64,000 nucleotides of DNA from Ficedula albicollis (GCF_000247815.1 NC_021674.1:84388147-84452146); one strand, 5' to 3'; positions 13,294-28,090 are shown, counted from the first letter of the stretch. Made by a program: numbers and translations. The notes: generated by a model from the letters alone, not told the origin.

Positions 13294-14678
13294 AATGACT
13301 GCTACAGTAATAGCGACAAGCAGAAAAAGTAGAAAAACACAAAACACAATGTCAAATTTGAGCAGCAAAGTTAAAATTAAAGAAAAAGCTCCTCAGTTAT
13401 TGTCCAGACACTACTTCAGAAGCATTACAAAAGAGAAATGAGGACTAGAAAAAACAGAAAAAAACTAACAAGGGCATAACAACACTTTTGAAAGAGGTTG
13501 TTCAACTTAACTCTTTCATGCTTTGCAAGTCAGGCTCTAGTGAAACCAGCAGGCAGCCAGAGGAGAAGAAAAGACATACCATGGCAGAAGTCACCAAACA
13601 GACAAAGACATCAAAGCAAAATCAAAAGTATCTTAAGCCATCTCATAATATATAAAGAACACATAGGATGCACTCCTGCAGATCTAGCTGCAGTAGTTCA
13701 AGCAGACAAGGTGAACTCTGGCAGTAACCCTGTGGCAGTAGTCATGCTGTGTGACCCCTGGCAGCAGTGCTTAAGCACAGTGGCTTAAATCACATTCCAT
13801 AAGCAGCCTCAGGAAGGTCCAGTAACTTCAAACCCCTCCAGCTAGCACTTGGACGGTGTATTTGTTTATATCCTCATGTGGCACTTTTTCCAAGAGTAAA
13901 CATGAGAAAGAGCAAATACTTTTTGAAGGTTGAGGATGACTCTCTCTAAGCTAATGAGCTTCAAATTCTCCTCCGGTTATGTCATTTTTCAGCCTTCCCC
14001 ACCCATTCATCTTCTACATCTCATGCTCTCCTACTGTCAAATTAGTGCCCTGTTTCCCCACCCAATATGTGCTGCTGCCAAGCTATTGCTCATCTTCAGG
14101 TGACCTAATACAACAACTGATATGTTTATTCTCTTTAAGCCTATGCACCCATCAGTCTCTCTTTTAGCTTCATATACAAGGTAAAACAAAAGCAACCAGT
14201 TTGCCCAATCCTGCCAAATACAAGCACAAAAAGTAGAAAATCTAATTATGCAAATTTAAAAATACACTAAGAAAGTCCTTAATTTGACTCCCAAATACTT
14301 AAAAGCAAATGGATCACTTATCATAAATATTGGTTATTTATCATATAAATACCAATACCTGATTACTGGCTTCCATAACCTGAACTGCAGAAGTTGCCCA
14401 ATTTAATAAGCAACTAAGACACCAGAATTTTAATCCTCTGTAGACCACCATCAATGTTGGCTACAGCACATCTTGGTGTAGCCAGCAGGGCCAGTTAAAG
14501 CAAGCATATATTGCATTTTATACCAGCTCTTGTCCAGCTGATTCAAAAAGAGGCTGAGAGAGACTGAAACCCAGTAATTTATTCCAACTCATAAGAACAC
14601 AGATTAAACTCAAAAAAATTTAAATCAGAGGAAAATTCCTAACCACCAATTTAAGGGGGGAAAACCCAAGCCAAACAG

Positions 14679-14772
14679 AAAAAAATAAACCACAAAACAA
14701 ACCCACTTTTGAGTGCTTTTGAATCGAAAAAATAAACCACAAAACAAACCCACTTTTGGGTGCTTTTGAATT
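14679..14772. repeat. Tandem duplication, about 47-bp unit, two copies
   Basis: The shared core is AATAAACCACAAAACAAACC followed by CACTTTTG, then AGTGC or GGTGC, then TTTTGAAT. The copies begin near 14679 and 14726. The unit is A-rich but not a simple repeat. Intronic. Confidence 0.85.
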
Positions 14773-16257
14773 TTTGTTAATTCACCAGCAATTCAAGAAC
14801 TTTGCACAACTTAAGTATTTTTTCAGGAAAATTCTTGAAGTAGGAAGCATACACTACCGAGTGACAATACCATCTATTTTGTACTTTTAGATGAGGGGTG
14901 CTAAGCTCTTGATGTTCAAGCAGCCCGACAATTCCATTAGAGAAAGTCAAGAGCTGAATCATAAGCTGGAGCCTATCACTAACTTTGTTCTCCGTGGCTG
15001 CCTCTGTGAATGCTTCAGAAATACCCCAAGGGCTCCTGAGGGTGACCAACACACCCTCTGACCCCTTCTCTGAACCCATGTATTGTCAAGTTTTGAACTT
15101 CAGCTACACAACCCTCTCACTGCAGAATAATCAAGTGAAACTAAGTAAATACAGAAGTAAGCAAGCAACTAAGCTGCACTGAGTTTTATCAGTTTGATAA
15201 ATACATGCACATAAATAACTGAACAGAGACGCATTTGCCTGGTAATTTGTTTTTGAAGTCCAACAATAAAAACACATTGCCAAACACTTCCTGGTACATA
15301 TAATGAAAACTGAACTGATATTTTAGGAAAATAAAAATACATACTCAGCCAGAGCCAAGTCAAATCAAATAAAATAAGCACTGCAGATGGCAGCATCAAA
15401 GGCTGCTGGAAGGTGTGCAGGAAACCTCAGATGCTTGACCTCAGACCAATACAAAGATCCTGGCTGGGAAAAAAAATATTTGTACTTTCTGAATTACTAC
15501 CAGTATAACAAATACCAAGCAAATCAGATGTTTTCAAATGGTACTAACTTTGATTTGGCCACTGTATTAGAGGAGAAAATACTAGAAACTAACGGCAATC
15601 AGCATCTGCAAATTAACAGGTATAATCCAGGAGGTGTCTACTGCCATCCCCCTCAGTACAGAATCCGTAACCCTTTTAGAGACACAATTAGTTCCTGAAA
15701 ACACTTACATTACCTGTTTCAAACTCCTTTTTCCTCTCTCCATATCAGCTTGTACTTACTACAAAAAGTATGGGTGCAGTTTATAGGCAATGAGCTGAAA
15801 CACAATCTGCAAGAGACCAGTGAACTCAGAAGAAACTCTCCCTTCAGAACACGCAACTAAAAAAGGAAGATCCTTGTCAAAATCTACTCAAATATTGTAT
15901 ATAAATAAGTAAGTAAATAAATAAATGCTATTGCCAAGTTCATAGATCTCACTGATAACAGTAAATCTGAGGGAGGTGACTGAAAACTTTCTCTTAACAT
16001 AAAAGATCATGAGAGTAATTTACGACAATTTTAACAGCAAAGACAAGAAACCTACTCCAAGAAGTGACACAACATGTTTTGTCACCAAATCCATTCGTTT
16101 CCTTGGGAAGATGAGTATAGTAGGCCCATTACTATGAGACAAAAGAATAGTAATTACAACAAAAGACAAAGATCATTTACACTATCTCAATCTCAGAAAA
16201 ATTACCTGGAATGTATGATTTAGGAATAAAATACACTTAAAACCCATAAAAATTATT

Positions 16258-16635
16258 AAAGGGCTAGAACATCTCTCCTATGAAGACAGGCTGAGAGAGT
16301 TGGGGGTTCAGAATAAAGAAGAGAAGGCTCCAGGAAGACTTTATTGTGGCCTTTCCATAAATGAAAAATGCCAATAAGATGGAGAGAAACTCTCTATCAA
16401 GGCCCCAAGTAACAGGAGAAGGGACAGCAGTTTTATACTGAAAAAGGATAGATTTAGACTGGATGTAAGAAAGAAATTCTTTACAGTGAGGTTTGCCTAA
16501 AGAAGCTGTGAATGCCCCATCCCCGGAAACCTTCAAGGTCAGGTTGGACGGAGCTTTAAACAACCTAGTGAGGACACAGGGATAAGACTTGGTCTCTGTA
16601 AAGGTCCTTTCCAACTCAAACCATTCTGTGACTTT
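16258..16635 (+). mobile_element. CR1-type LINE, 5'-truncated 3' end
   Basis: About 380 bp of typical avian CR1 3' sequence: AGACAGGCTGAGAGAGTTGG, then a CCATAAATG and AACTCTCTATCAAG region, TTTAGACTGGATGTAAGAAA, CTTCAAGGTCAGGTTGGA, and the diagnostic GGTCCTTTCCAACTCAAACC ATTCTGTGA end. CR1 elements have no poly(A) tail and end in short ATTCTRTGA-like repeats, as here. The copy is strongly 5'-truncated and diverged, so it is inactive. It lies in the presumed first intron of MYO6, antisense to it. Confidence 0.93.
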
Positions 16636-19600
16636 AAAATAACCTTTAATCCTTGTACTGTTCATGAATATTTTGTATTTTCACAGAAGGCCAAGTACTG
16701 TAAAGGCTTGGCATGTGGCCAGCAACAAACCAGACAAAATCTGCTATTAGCACTGACAGGATCTTGGCAGCAGGGAAAACTGCAGGCCATAACAACTTCC
16801 ACATTAGCCACATCCTGACCACAGCTCAACTCTCTCATTTTTTGGCAAGACACTGCTCTCTGCAAGGTTTGAGAGGGTTCTATGCTTCCCCAAACCTTGG
16901 TATAGGGTCATGCACATTATAGACTCTGGACTAATCTGTGCACAGATTTTGCCATAGCCAAAGACAAACAGGCTGTTTTTCTTACTACTGATTCAGTGTC
17001 TCAGGAAGCCACAGAAATTGACTGATGCAGCTCCTGTAGCTCAAATGCTTTTATGAACCATGAGTTTTAAGAAATCTGTCTCAAGAACATTACATTCACT
17101 TCTTCTTCACAAAATAGTTACAAGATTGAGATTGAAGTCCAACCTCATTTTACCAACTGATTTTAGTACCTCAAATAGAGTACCTGAATGTTATTGCCCA
17201 TCCCCATGATGTATAAAAATGTTATTTATTAATTTAACAAGCTGCAAGAAAGTGTATCCCTGCTCACAATTCTATTAAAGTCAAGGAGTAAAAATTACCA
17301 ACCAGCAACACCACAAAAATGGCTACAAATTTTCTGCCCCAGTGTTACAAGAGACCAGGCTTAGCCCAATGTATATTTTAGAAGAAATCTGGGATAGCTG
17401 TAAGGTTTCCAGTAGCAGGTGTCGTTGTGCAGGCAAAAGAGCAAACACACTCTCTCTTCACAGGCAAAAGAAGATAACCACCCCTGAGGCTGGGAACTGC
17501 ATGGCAACCACAGGCACACACAGTCTCAATATATCTGATATGAAAGTGAACTGAAAATAACTTATGCAGAATCACGGCTCCCAGGACCAGCCCTTAAGCA
17601 TAATTACAAATTCTATACAGAAGCTCATGCAGAGGACAAACCACCACAGTCACATGCTAAGATCAGCCTATTTATTTTGGCAAAGGAGCAAGAAGTAGAG
17701 CTAAGGAAAGCTCTTAGTAGGGTTGTAAATTCAGACACAAAATGCAGCTCAGGTGTTTTTAAATTCAAAACTTCCTGAACAATTACAGCTGGAAAAAATT
17801 TCTGGGAGAATGAGCACTGTTATGCTGCCATTGCTATTTCCCAGTTGGGGTCAGCAGCTCAAAACATTTATTCATGGCACATAAACCTTCATTTCAGACT
17901 ATGCAAAATATTTTATACAAAAAATGCATCTCCAGAGGCTAGGAAACGCATCTAACAAAGAACACCAGGTCACCAAGTCCTGCTCATGCAGTCTTCATTT
18001 AATTCAGCTGCAATGGTTTCAATCTAGATGTCCAAGAACTGTCCATCCAGTAATAATCTGATGGTTAGATATTTTTAAAGGAGTAGTGGATCTAAGATCA
18101 GACAACAGAGTGCAGCTCTGGTAAATAAAAAGATACTGCTATTATCATCGGCATTTTTTTCTTTTTCAATTGCATGAATATTTAATTTCAATTTCATTTT
18201 CCTCTCTTTAACAAATATTCAAGAATTTAACATTGTGGTAGGATTAGGAGCATATAACAATAATTTTCACCTCAGGGACAAAATGGTAAATGAAAAACAC
18301 CTGTATTACTTTCAACTCTAAGTAAAACACTTCTTTCATTTTGTTGCTTTTTAGTCCTTCATACAATATTTTGAATTAAACTGAACACACTGTAGGGCAA
18401 ACAAAATATTATGCTTTCAAAATCAAACATATAGAAGACTTGAATGGCCAATTTAAGATATTTCTGGTTTGGATTTTTTTTTCTTTTCTACTAATCACAA
18501 AGACTTCAACAATGACCATTATGTCAATAAAAAGAGAACTTCAGAAACAGAGGGCATATTTATTTACACATTTTTCCCAGTCATTATTTTTCCTGACATA
18601 AATCTGAAGGTTAAATTTTAAACTCAAGAGATACACCTCTGTTAGCAAATAACATGGTACAGTAGGAATAACTGCATAACACTGAAACAGCAGCACTGAG
18701 GGACCAGTGCCCATGCTACACACATCTTGAGGGTTTTACTAGTTCTAATTTGTACCACATATCTCCAGTCTGGTACCCCCAACTGAATATGAATTCACAT
18801 CTGCAGACTATGAGGTGTTTTTCTAAGGAGCATCTTCCAGGCTGGTTTCATCCAAATAGGCTCCAATGCAGACAACCAGGAGGTTCAATACAATAGTAAA
18901 CTCCTAAGGTGAACTAAAACACTAATGGAGACACATCTTTACTCAATCTCTATCCAGCTGCTGATGGCTACTGGCATGAAAAAAAGACTCTTGTTCTAAC
19001 ATAGTGACAAACCAGGTTACGGTACATTTCCCCCTTTTTTATCTGCACTTCAACTTTGTAGCCATTTTTATCTTGGCTTTACTCTTTAATACCAAGCAGG
19101 AGTGATGATATAATACATTGCTACCAATCATACATCATCATTAACCAGGAAAAAGAGCCTTAAAACAATCCAAAGATAGTTGTTTTAAGTAACATAAACT
19201 AAGTTTTTCTTCCTTCTCTCCTCCTCAAGGACAGACTCTTGCTACTACAACACAAAACTTCTGCCTTAGAACTCTGAAGTTCAATACTTTAAATGATTGT
19301 TTCTTAGAGTTCAAACGACAGCTAAACACAAGTTTCACCCTTCAGAGCTTATATAATTGTAATGATCTCACCCTCTAAACACAAAGTATTATTAACATTA
19401 TCTTTAGTTCCACCTGAGTTGTCAAGATGCTTCAGCAGACCCCATCCCGTGAGCCTGCAGCAGGCAGCTCTCCCCAGCCCACCCAGGCAGTCTGCACTCC
19501 AAGTGCCTGTCAAGCAGCCCTCACCCCAGCTGCGGAAGGACACACAGACATTACTGTTGTCTAATCAAACAGGTCTCAAAGCCAAACATCACTTGCATGC

Positions 19601-20304
19601 TCAGCTGGTAATTCACCACTGGCTACCCGTCAGATGATGCTGTGCACTGGAAATGTGGAAGCAACAGCAACAGGAATGCGAGTAAGTCCTGTTCCTGCAC
19701 GTTTCAACATAACCCTGTTCAGCAGTCCAAACAAAAGATTGTACTTATTCAGGCTACAAATAACTTTAATCATCATGTTTTGTCTAAAACTAGGGTATAG
19801 ACTTCTGTCTCTGGTAATTAATCTTACTGCTGCTTTTCAGACAGGAGAGATATGAATTAGGGCTTTAAGTCAAAAGCACAGCCAGCATTTGCAATTGCGC
19901 AGACCTAACCACATACCAAAATTTCTGTTTCTGTTCCAACATCACAGTGTAAAAAGTAAACTTTTATTTCATTTATGGACAATATATAAAACACAAATCC
20001 AAATTGTTTCCAAAACACACTAAAAGAAAATATTAAAAATACCCTCAAGGGGAGTGCAAAAGACTCCCATACAGAAGCTTAAAGCTCCCAAATAAAAGAT
20101 TGGTGCAATGTCAGCTCTTCCCCACAAAACCACAGATACCACCACGAAAAAACCCAAGTAAATCTCTCTCATCCCTCTACCAGGACAAGAGAACCCAGGA
20201 CAAAAGTCACATTTCCCATTTCTTGGTACCCTTATCCCCAACACAGGCAGTACAAGTCCCAGCAACAACAGAAAAATATCTCTGCCAACATGTGTGATCT
20301 GTAC

Positions 20305-20500
20305 TTCTAAGCAATTCTTTACTAAGAGGGTGGGGAGGTGCTGAAAGGGATTGCCCAGGGATCTTGTGGGTGCCCCATCCTGAAAGTGTGGCTTTGAGCA
20401 ACCTGGTCTAGTGAAACGTGTTCCCATCCATGGCAGGGGCATTGGAACTAGATGTGCTTTAAGGTTCCTTCCAACCAAAACCGTTCTATGATTCTGTGTT
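20305..20500 (+). mobile_element. CR1-type LINE 3' fragment
   Basis: The fragment begins near AGCAATTCTTTACTAAGAGG and continues GGATTGCCCAGGGATCTTGT, GGCTTTGAGCAACCTGGTCT, GGCATTGGAACTAGATGTGC. It ends with CCTTCCAACCAAAACC and GTTCTATGATTCTGTG, the CR1 3' terminus. About 195 bp, 5'-truncated, with no open frame of consequence. Intronic to MYO6, opposite in sense. Confidence 0.93.
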
Positions 20501-22434
20501 AAAAATAAACAAAGTAAGCCTGTATGAACTTTGAATTACAAGTAGACTCAAGGAGCATACAGTCCTTTTGTAGACATAAATGTTTCCCTTTATTAAAAGC
20601 AAAATATTTGATACAGCAATACAAGCATATCCAAAACGTTAAGTATATTTTCGCAATGATTCAGGTTTAAAACTCAGACCTTCCCAAATCCAATGTTTTT
20701 TTCCATTGCTTGGAAAATTTTGTTCAGCAAGTATTCTCATCTTCCCAGCTGATATTACCTGAAACATTTTTGGGGGGAAAAAAAAAATTTAAATAAGTCT
20801 AAAATAGACACAAGCATGGCCTGAATTCTTTGGACACAACCTAACTTCAGATGTTCAAGGTTAATCTAGGAAATCATGACTTTGATCATCAGAAAATAAA
20901 TACAATTTTTTTAACATTTCAAAAAGAAGAATGTACATATAGTATTTACCAAACAACTGTATTTTTTCCTATGTTTGTGCAACATAAAGGGAAAAAAAGG
21001 AAAATGTAACAGAACCTTCATTAGCAAACCTTCTGGACCTTACTATCAAATTTTCCTTGAGCTATCTCATGTCAAGGATGCTTCACATTCATTGTATTTC
21101 CCAAAAGTAAGGTACTTTTTGTGGATCACAGAGATTTGGCCCATATAAAACTTAGGATTTAAATAACATTCCTCTAGAACAATTAAAAATAACTGCTAGT
21201 TTGGAAGCCCCCAAAAAGGAGATTAAAAAGAAGTAATATTTGAAAGACCCCACACACATGAAATTTATGGCAAAAATTCAACAGAATGGTGCTCAGCAGA
21301 AATTTCAGAGGGTCCAGAAATCAAAAAGATTAAATGATTTTTTAATGAGCAAAACACCACAGGTTCAAACCATGTTTCAGCTGCATGCCTAGATACACCA
21401 CGGGCAGACAATGCACTCAATATCAAAACCATCAAGAAAAGTAATCAAATGGATTTGCCTATATGAGTAAGAAAGACCAGAAAGCATGAAACAGACATTT
21501 CCACTCAGTACTTTTATCTAACTGACATTCTTCAAGAAATTTCTGATTTTCTCAACACTATTTCCAAGAGAGAGACCAATTTAATACAATCTGCTGTACA
21601 TCATTAGGATTCACCCAGGTGACACAAGAAGAAAACCCAAACTTAATTAGATCATTTCAGATCAGTTGCTATGGAATCCATGGGTTTTGTTATTTGGCAC
21701 ATTTAAACCTATTATCCAGTTAATCAATTAGAGAAGAGGATAACGTGAAATAGTTCTTAAGCATGCTTCAAAGATACTTAAATCTTCTTATATTTTTTCT
21801 TTTAATTGTAACGCCTTCTGTGATCAAAAGCAGCATGTTTAAAGCCTTCCTCCAATTCTAGAACAATCTAAACCAATAGTTTCAAAACCCTTCCTACTGA
21901 AAATACATTATTACTAATTTCTAACCTCAAAGACACATCCCTTTGTTCTTCCAAGGTTAAGGCAAGACATCTCCTTGCACAACTTTCCTCTAAATGCTAA
22001 GTACCAGTCACACAGAAATTCCATCTGGTTTTAAACACCTCTTTGCCAAATAAAAAACAGTAAAGGGTCATGTAATGACAAGTTACATGGAAAACAAACT
22101 ACAGAATACTTCAATCTAGCAGAAAAAGCTGTAATACACAGCCAGTGGAAACAGAAACCAATAAACTAGCAACAGGAACTATTTTAAACACAATTTTGAA
22201 AATGTATTGAAGAATTACTTTTAACCACTAGCACAGATTTTAAATTAAGACTAATTTTTTTTTCTCTCTAGTTTAATATTTCTCTGATTTACAAGGTGTC
22301 ACACCTAGTCTGCAAAGCAACTTCTTTGGAGTTTTTTTGGTATACACGCAGACACAGCCAAAGGTAAGCACTAGTGCATCCTGACTGAAACACGTGAGAA
22401 CCAGCCAGATTCCTGGCTGGTTTCAGCATTTGCA

Positions 22435-22576
22435 GATATTCCATGGACTCAGAAATGTTAATGATGCCAATGAAAAAGCTTAGAAAATAATTCAAAAAGT
22501 CACATGATATTCCATGGACTCAGAAATGTTAATGATGTCAATGAAAAAGCCTAGAAAATAATTCAAAAAGTCACAA
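22435..22576. repeat. Tandem duplication, 71-bp unit, two copies
   Basis: Copies begin at 22435 and 22506 with GATATTCCATGGACTCAGAA and end with TAATTCAAAAAGTCACA. They differ at two positions (GATGCC against GATGTC, GCTTAG against GCCTAG). Intronic. Confidence 0.93.
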
Positions 22577-25229
22577 ACAAAGTCCTCATTCAATTGACAC
22601 ATTCCTGATTACAATCAAGACCCTCACCCTGCTGGTTGCGAAATAGCAAACCACAAAACAGTCCCTGATTTTTTCATGGAAAACTAATACATCACTAGTT
22701 TTTAGTAGAAGAGGAATGCAATGCAGAAGAGACTGTACTGCTGTTGAAGGAAAGACTTCATGTGCAGTCATTGTGAGGTCATGTGAAACTTATCATCAGT
22801 GGACCCACAACAAGACAACCTGATGACTCCCTGTCCCAAGGCTTTACAAAGCATCCTCTTCAGCTTCCTGGACCTGTGGTCTACAGTGCAGCAAGCCAAG
22901 TTCACTCAAACATTCTCCTTAGAACTCCAGTCTGGAAGTCTTCAGCACTTCTTGTATTCCAGCAAATGTATTTTTTACTTCAGATATATGGATATATATA
23001 TTTCTATATATTTTCTTTCACCCAAAATTTGAGCTCCGTGGGAGCTTAAGCTACAGTGATCTGGAATTCAACACAAAAGTTAGATATGACTAATTCAAAT
23101 TCCTCCTCGTGAGCAGAAATGTTTCAAATTTGCTTTCACGAGGGATATTTCTTCACACTGTTGAAGGACCTGAGTGTCATCTTGGATGGGCAGGGGGAAG
23201 CTAACAGTAAACTCCTCATAGATTCCCTGTATTTCCTTTCTAGAGTAAAAAGTCCTCCTCAGGGATGAGTTTTTGGTTTTGAATTACTTATGGGAACTAG
23301 AAAACTAAAAGCTTTTAAGTACAGTTGTTTCACATTATCATATGATTAGAGATCTTTTAAGGTCATCTTAGAAAAAGTTCAAAACACTGTGTGAAAGAAA
23401 TAATTGTGTAGAATGTGAGCATGATGAAGAGCCTGGAGGATTATTACAAGTCAGGCGCTTCCTCAGGAACCCAGAAAACTCCAGTTCCTTTGGTTTTGAG
23501 ACAGCAACCATCACATGGGGTTCAGTCACCTCCCAGTGACCTATATGAAGTCTTGAGGCAAGAACTCAAAAACAACTGAATTCAAAAAGAGTAAAATGTA
23601 GTACAGAGCAGCCCAACTGATACAACTTTCAACACACTGAACTAAAAAAAAAGCCAAAACAAAACACAACCAGCCAACAGACCTACTTTGCAAAATGCAT
23701 CAACATATGAATCAGTCCCTGTCACACCACTTACTGGAGCCTCCACCTCTCTTTACAAAGAGCCCAGTTCCACCCTCCACAATAGCATACCTGTCTTCAA
23801 TTACAGGGAACTATGTGCTTCCTCTTACTGACTGAAGGACACAAAGTCTGAAGAATTATCTTATTATTTCTATTCATAAATTAAAACTATGACATTGCAT
23901 TTTGGTAGCAATGCTCTGTTCAGAGGAAATTCACAGCTTCCAGAATTTCTGCTTTACTTGGGTGATTAATGAAAAGAACTTGCTGGCTGTTATGGCTTAC
24001 TCTAACTTAAAAAAAAAAAAAAATGCATGCCCCTTGAATAACTCCAATAACTTGGGAACAATGAAGGAAACAAGATTAATCAAATACCTTCTCAAATGCC
24101 TGTACATCCAGGTTTCTATGCTGCCTTCAGAGACAAGGGCGAAACATGCTGGCTAATTTCCCAGTGTTATGACCTGTGAAGAATACAAATCTAAATTTCC
24201 TAAAACAAAAATATCACTGCATGGCTGTTAAGAAATAATAAACTTTTTTTTTAGAAGTGACAAGTTAGCAAAAGTTGCTGACATTCAAGTACAAGAGAGA
24301 AACACAATTATATTTCAAAGGTTATCAAACAAGCATTTGCTTTTTCAGCTTCCACTCTATAAAACTCATTCAGGTTTTACTGGATGCTGTAGTTTACTTA
24401 ATTTCTCCACACATCCAGCAGCCTGGGCTGTGTGATGACCCTCCCTTGATACAGAAGCTTTTGACAGCATTCTGGAAACATATCCAGCATAACAGTAATA
24501 ACAGCATAGGAAACCCTAATACACCAGGTGTGGCTTTGGAGATGAAGGCTAAGCCACCCAGGAAGTGCTCTAATAATTACTGCAGCCTTCCTGTAAGCTT
24601 TTACCACTAAGGCTCTCTTGAACTAGATTTATACTGAAAAGCATCAGGGAGGTATAGGACAGAGGACTGATTTTTTGCCTGACCTGCTCTTCTATTGCAG
24701 CAGTAGAATAAAAGGTAGGCTTTGATTTTAGTGAATGATTTTCCTCTTCTTTGATACTTGGCTTCTTCCCTTATTCTAGGTATCCCTTAGTTTATCTTTT
24801 CTCCCAGCCTTAAAATGCCTTTTTGTTTTGGGAAACACAAATTCTGCCAGTGGAGCTGTGCTAATCCTGCCCTGTGCTGAGCCCCTGAGCAAGGCTCTGC
24901 CTGGAAGGTCCATCACACCTGCTCAGCCTCCCCTGTTCAGCATGCACCCAGCTCAGCAGCCACTGCTCCAGATCATGCTTTCCCATGCGGCTGCTTCTGC
25001 CTACACCACCCTGCTCAACACCAGCATGCATAATTTTGGATGTCTGGTAGTTACTCCCCTTGTCGAGCCCTTCTACTCTAAACTGCCTCCTCCTTACACA
25101 TTAAGCTGCACTTAAAATTAGCCTGAAAAGTAGATCTTCATCTCAAAGCAACAGTGTTCTCCCCACTTCCGTTTTTTTCAAAACAGGAAAACTGATGGCT
25201 ACTTTGGTCCAGGAATGTAGTGAATCCAG

Positions 25230-25565
25230 ATGCATTTTAGGCGGTAAAAGACATCAGGCTTTCTTTGTGAGGGTGCTCTTGGCATGGTGACAAGGGGCTT
25301 TGCTGACCCAGAACAAGTTCAGCATGATTATCATCTGGTGCAAGGACCACTGTGGAAAGCCAAAGGGGTTCCCAGCGGAGAAGCAACTCACAATAGCCTG
25401 CAACAACACAAAGTATTCCTTCCTGCTGACTCGCATGGAGAGCCAGCACATTCCACTGCAGGGCTTCCCAGGCAGTGCTGGGCACACATGAGCAAAGCCT
25501 GCCAGGACAGGAATGTTCCCTGCAGCAAATATGTCCTCCACATCACTCTCCAAACCTCAGCCTGA
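25230..25565. other. Low-stop-density stretch, unrecognised
   Basis: Long open frames overlap on both strands here, giving about 60 to 100 codons each. One plus-strand frame (25300-25491) contains IIIWCKDHCGKPKGFPAEKQ, which looks somewhat protein-like. I cannot match it to a family, and there is no coherent start, splice pair or neighbouring exon. It could be a decayed retrocopy, a fragment of a repeat, or chance in a locally GC-richer stretch. Listed so that it can be searched. Confidence 0.2.
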
Positions 25566-27092
25566 TGAGCAGGGTTAACTTCAGATTGACAGCTTTCAAG
25601 TAATTACAGCCATTCCCAATCCAGTGCTAACTGGTATGACACTGGTCATTCTCCACAGGGAAAGGCAGAAAACAAAGAAAACACAGATTTTGATTAAACT
25701 CTCTTCCCAATCTTCAAATTCTGCTTCTACCACATGTTCTGCCCTGCATCTCTCCACTTCTGACTAGACACCAAGCCTGGCTGATAAGTAAAGCAAAAGC
25801 TACCATCTCTTTCATCCTCAGCAAACCACACTGATGCAGCCAGTTTTACTTGCTCTATTGTACAAACTCCATTTGCAATCTGTCTTGGTATAGGCGGTCG
25901 ACAAAAAGCATGTGAAGCTGCATGCTCATCTGACGCCATGCAAATCCTTCCCATTGCCAGCAAGTTGTGAAACACAAAAGGCAGGATATCCTGCAAGTAG
26001 TGTAACATCAATGAAAAAATAAATAAATAAATTTTAAAAAGGCTTGTGTCCTGGGAATAACTTACACAGGGATTCTTTAGGGGCAGAAGCTGATCCTGAA
26101 AAAATAAGTCCGATCCAGAGGGAGACATGCTGTGAAGCTGTCAACAACTATCAGCACATGAAGCACCACCAAGGACCCAGATTGCACCAGAGTGATCCAG
26201 GCAGGTGAATGATGGGCAAGACACGATGCAACCCAGGAAGCCAATCCAGGTGACATGCTAACAACATCCACTGGAGCATTCATTATGTTCTACACTCCAC
26301 TGAACTGCAATGGTATCACATGCATCTGGGTCAAAATTTGACTGCCATTACATTCAACAGTGCAAAGAGGTGATATCAGCTATCACTGAACCAAGGTCTG
26401 CATCCCATTACTTGTTCTAGCCTGCAGCACCCAAGTTCCACACCATGCCATTCCTGTCCCAGCTCTTGGAAGACAGCCTGGTACCTGAAAAAGGAGAAAT
26501 GCTCCTCAGCTAAAGGAAGACTTTTAAAAACCCCTTCATTCTCCTCCCACATTTTCTTCTTGTTAGTATTGAAACAGACCTTGACAGGAGTATAGCAATA
26601 GAAAAGGCACAATAGTTTTCCTTTACTTCCCTAGGTATTAGTAAAGCTTTTAGCTCATGTTAGAAATACAGCATAGTCCAAACACTTGGAGGAGGCTTGA
26701 GGGAAATGATTTGTCAGAAAAAAGTAAAAAATACCATCCTTGTTTTTCAACAGTAGTAACCTGAAGTCTGCTAAAACACAAGCTTCAAAAATAAACAGCA
26801 CTCTCACCAACCAGCAGACATTGTTCAGATGCTTGCTAATATTACCAGGCTAATTTGTCGCAACATAAAATTGTTTTTTCTCAAAATACGGCTATTACTT
26901 CACATTCAACTCAGTTCTCCTCTGTCTTTACATGTGTGACAGTTACACAGCTTTTTCTTACACAGAGGCCTGAAACAAAATAAAATTAAACAGCTGAGAA
27001 GAAAGTCCTCACACAGATGTGCCTCTTTCATTGTCAGACTGGAGATTACTGGTTAGTTTTGTGGGTTTGCCTGCCTATAAAATGTTCCTCAC

Positions 27093-27188
27093 AAAATTAG
27101 GCCATGAATTTAAAATTAAGCAGCTGGTCAAACTGAATACAAAATTAGGCCATGAATTTAAAATTAAGCATCTGATCAAACTGAACAA
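27093..27188. repeat. Tandem duplication, 48-bp unit, two copies
   Basis: Copies begin at 27093 and 27141 with AAAATTAGGCCATGAATTTA and end with TCAAACTGAA. They differ at GCAGCTGGTC against GCATCTGATC. Intronic. It falls inside an open frame that I do not think is coding. Confidence 0.9.
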
Positions 27189-28090
27189 AACAAAGCTACA
27201 GCAGCTTCACACACAGCTGCATCTTGTCCATTCAAATTTCCTCCTGTATATACTTAAGGGAGAAGTAAAAGCTCCTTTTGAGAAGGCTCCTGTCTTACCT
27301 GGATCCCCTAAAAACTACTTTGACATTTCCAACAGGATGATCAATGGAAATGAGAGGCTGCTAGAGAGAACATGCTGAGTCCTAGAAAAACATACGTCAA
27401 TTAGCTTTCATTAATTCCCACTAACCACACCTTAGCACACCTTCAGATGTCAATCCAAAATCTTTACCTGTCTTGGGGTGAAATACTTAGCCCAAATTGC
27501 AAGGCCTCGTGGTCTTACACCTACAGCAGGCACACCCAGGGTCAGTGCCTGGACATGTACAGGGATCAGGCGGCATCTTACCTTTGATGAGGAAAACATG
27601 GATTCAAAGTCCTGCTCAGGCATGGCAGGAAGGGCAGCCCCCAATGCTAACCTGTTTTGCACAAAAGCCATCAAAACAGCATTTTTCTTCTTCTACAATC
27701 TTCAAGTGTTTCCTCTTGCTGGGGTCCCTTTGGTCCTCTCAGCTCCTCAGACTTTCCCACCTTGGCATCACCCTTCAACCCTTCTTAAGGAGCTCACCTC
27801 AAAATACTCTTCCTCTTCCTGGCAGCCGTTCCCCTGCTTCCACCCCCTCCCTCGGGCTAAAGCAGCAGAGTCACTCAGTAAACACGCCAGTGACATGAAG
27901 TGCCTTTTGTCTGCCCTCTTCTCTCCCAAATGGATTTGTAAAGGAACCAGGATTAATACTGGAAACAACTCATCTCAAACAGCTGTTTAGTTTTTTTAAA
28001 ACCATATAAATTTCCACTTCCATCCTAGGTACTCAAGCAGTCAGTACTTATTACTCACTCAGAATCCCAAGCTTTTATTAAATAAAAACA

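Noticed and set aside
15387..15698. 103-codon plus-strand open frame containing DQYKDP, which faintly recalls a motif near the MYO6 C-terminus
   Set aside because: The similarity stops after six residues, the strand is opposite to MYO6, and the rest matches nothing I know.
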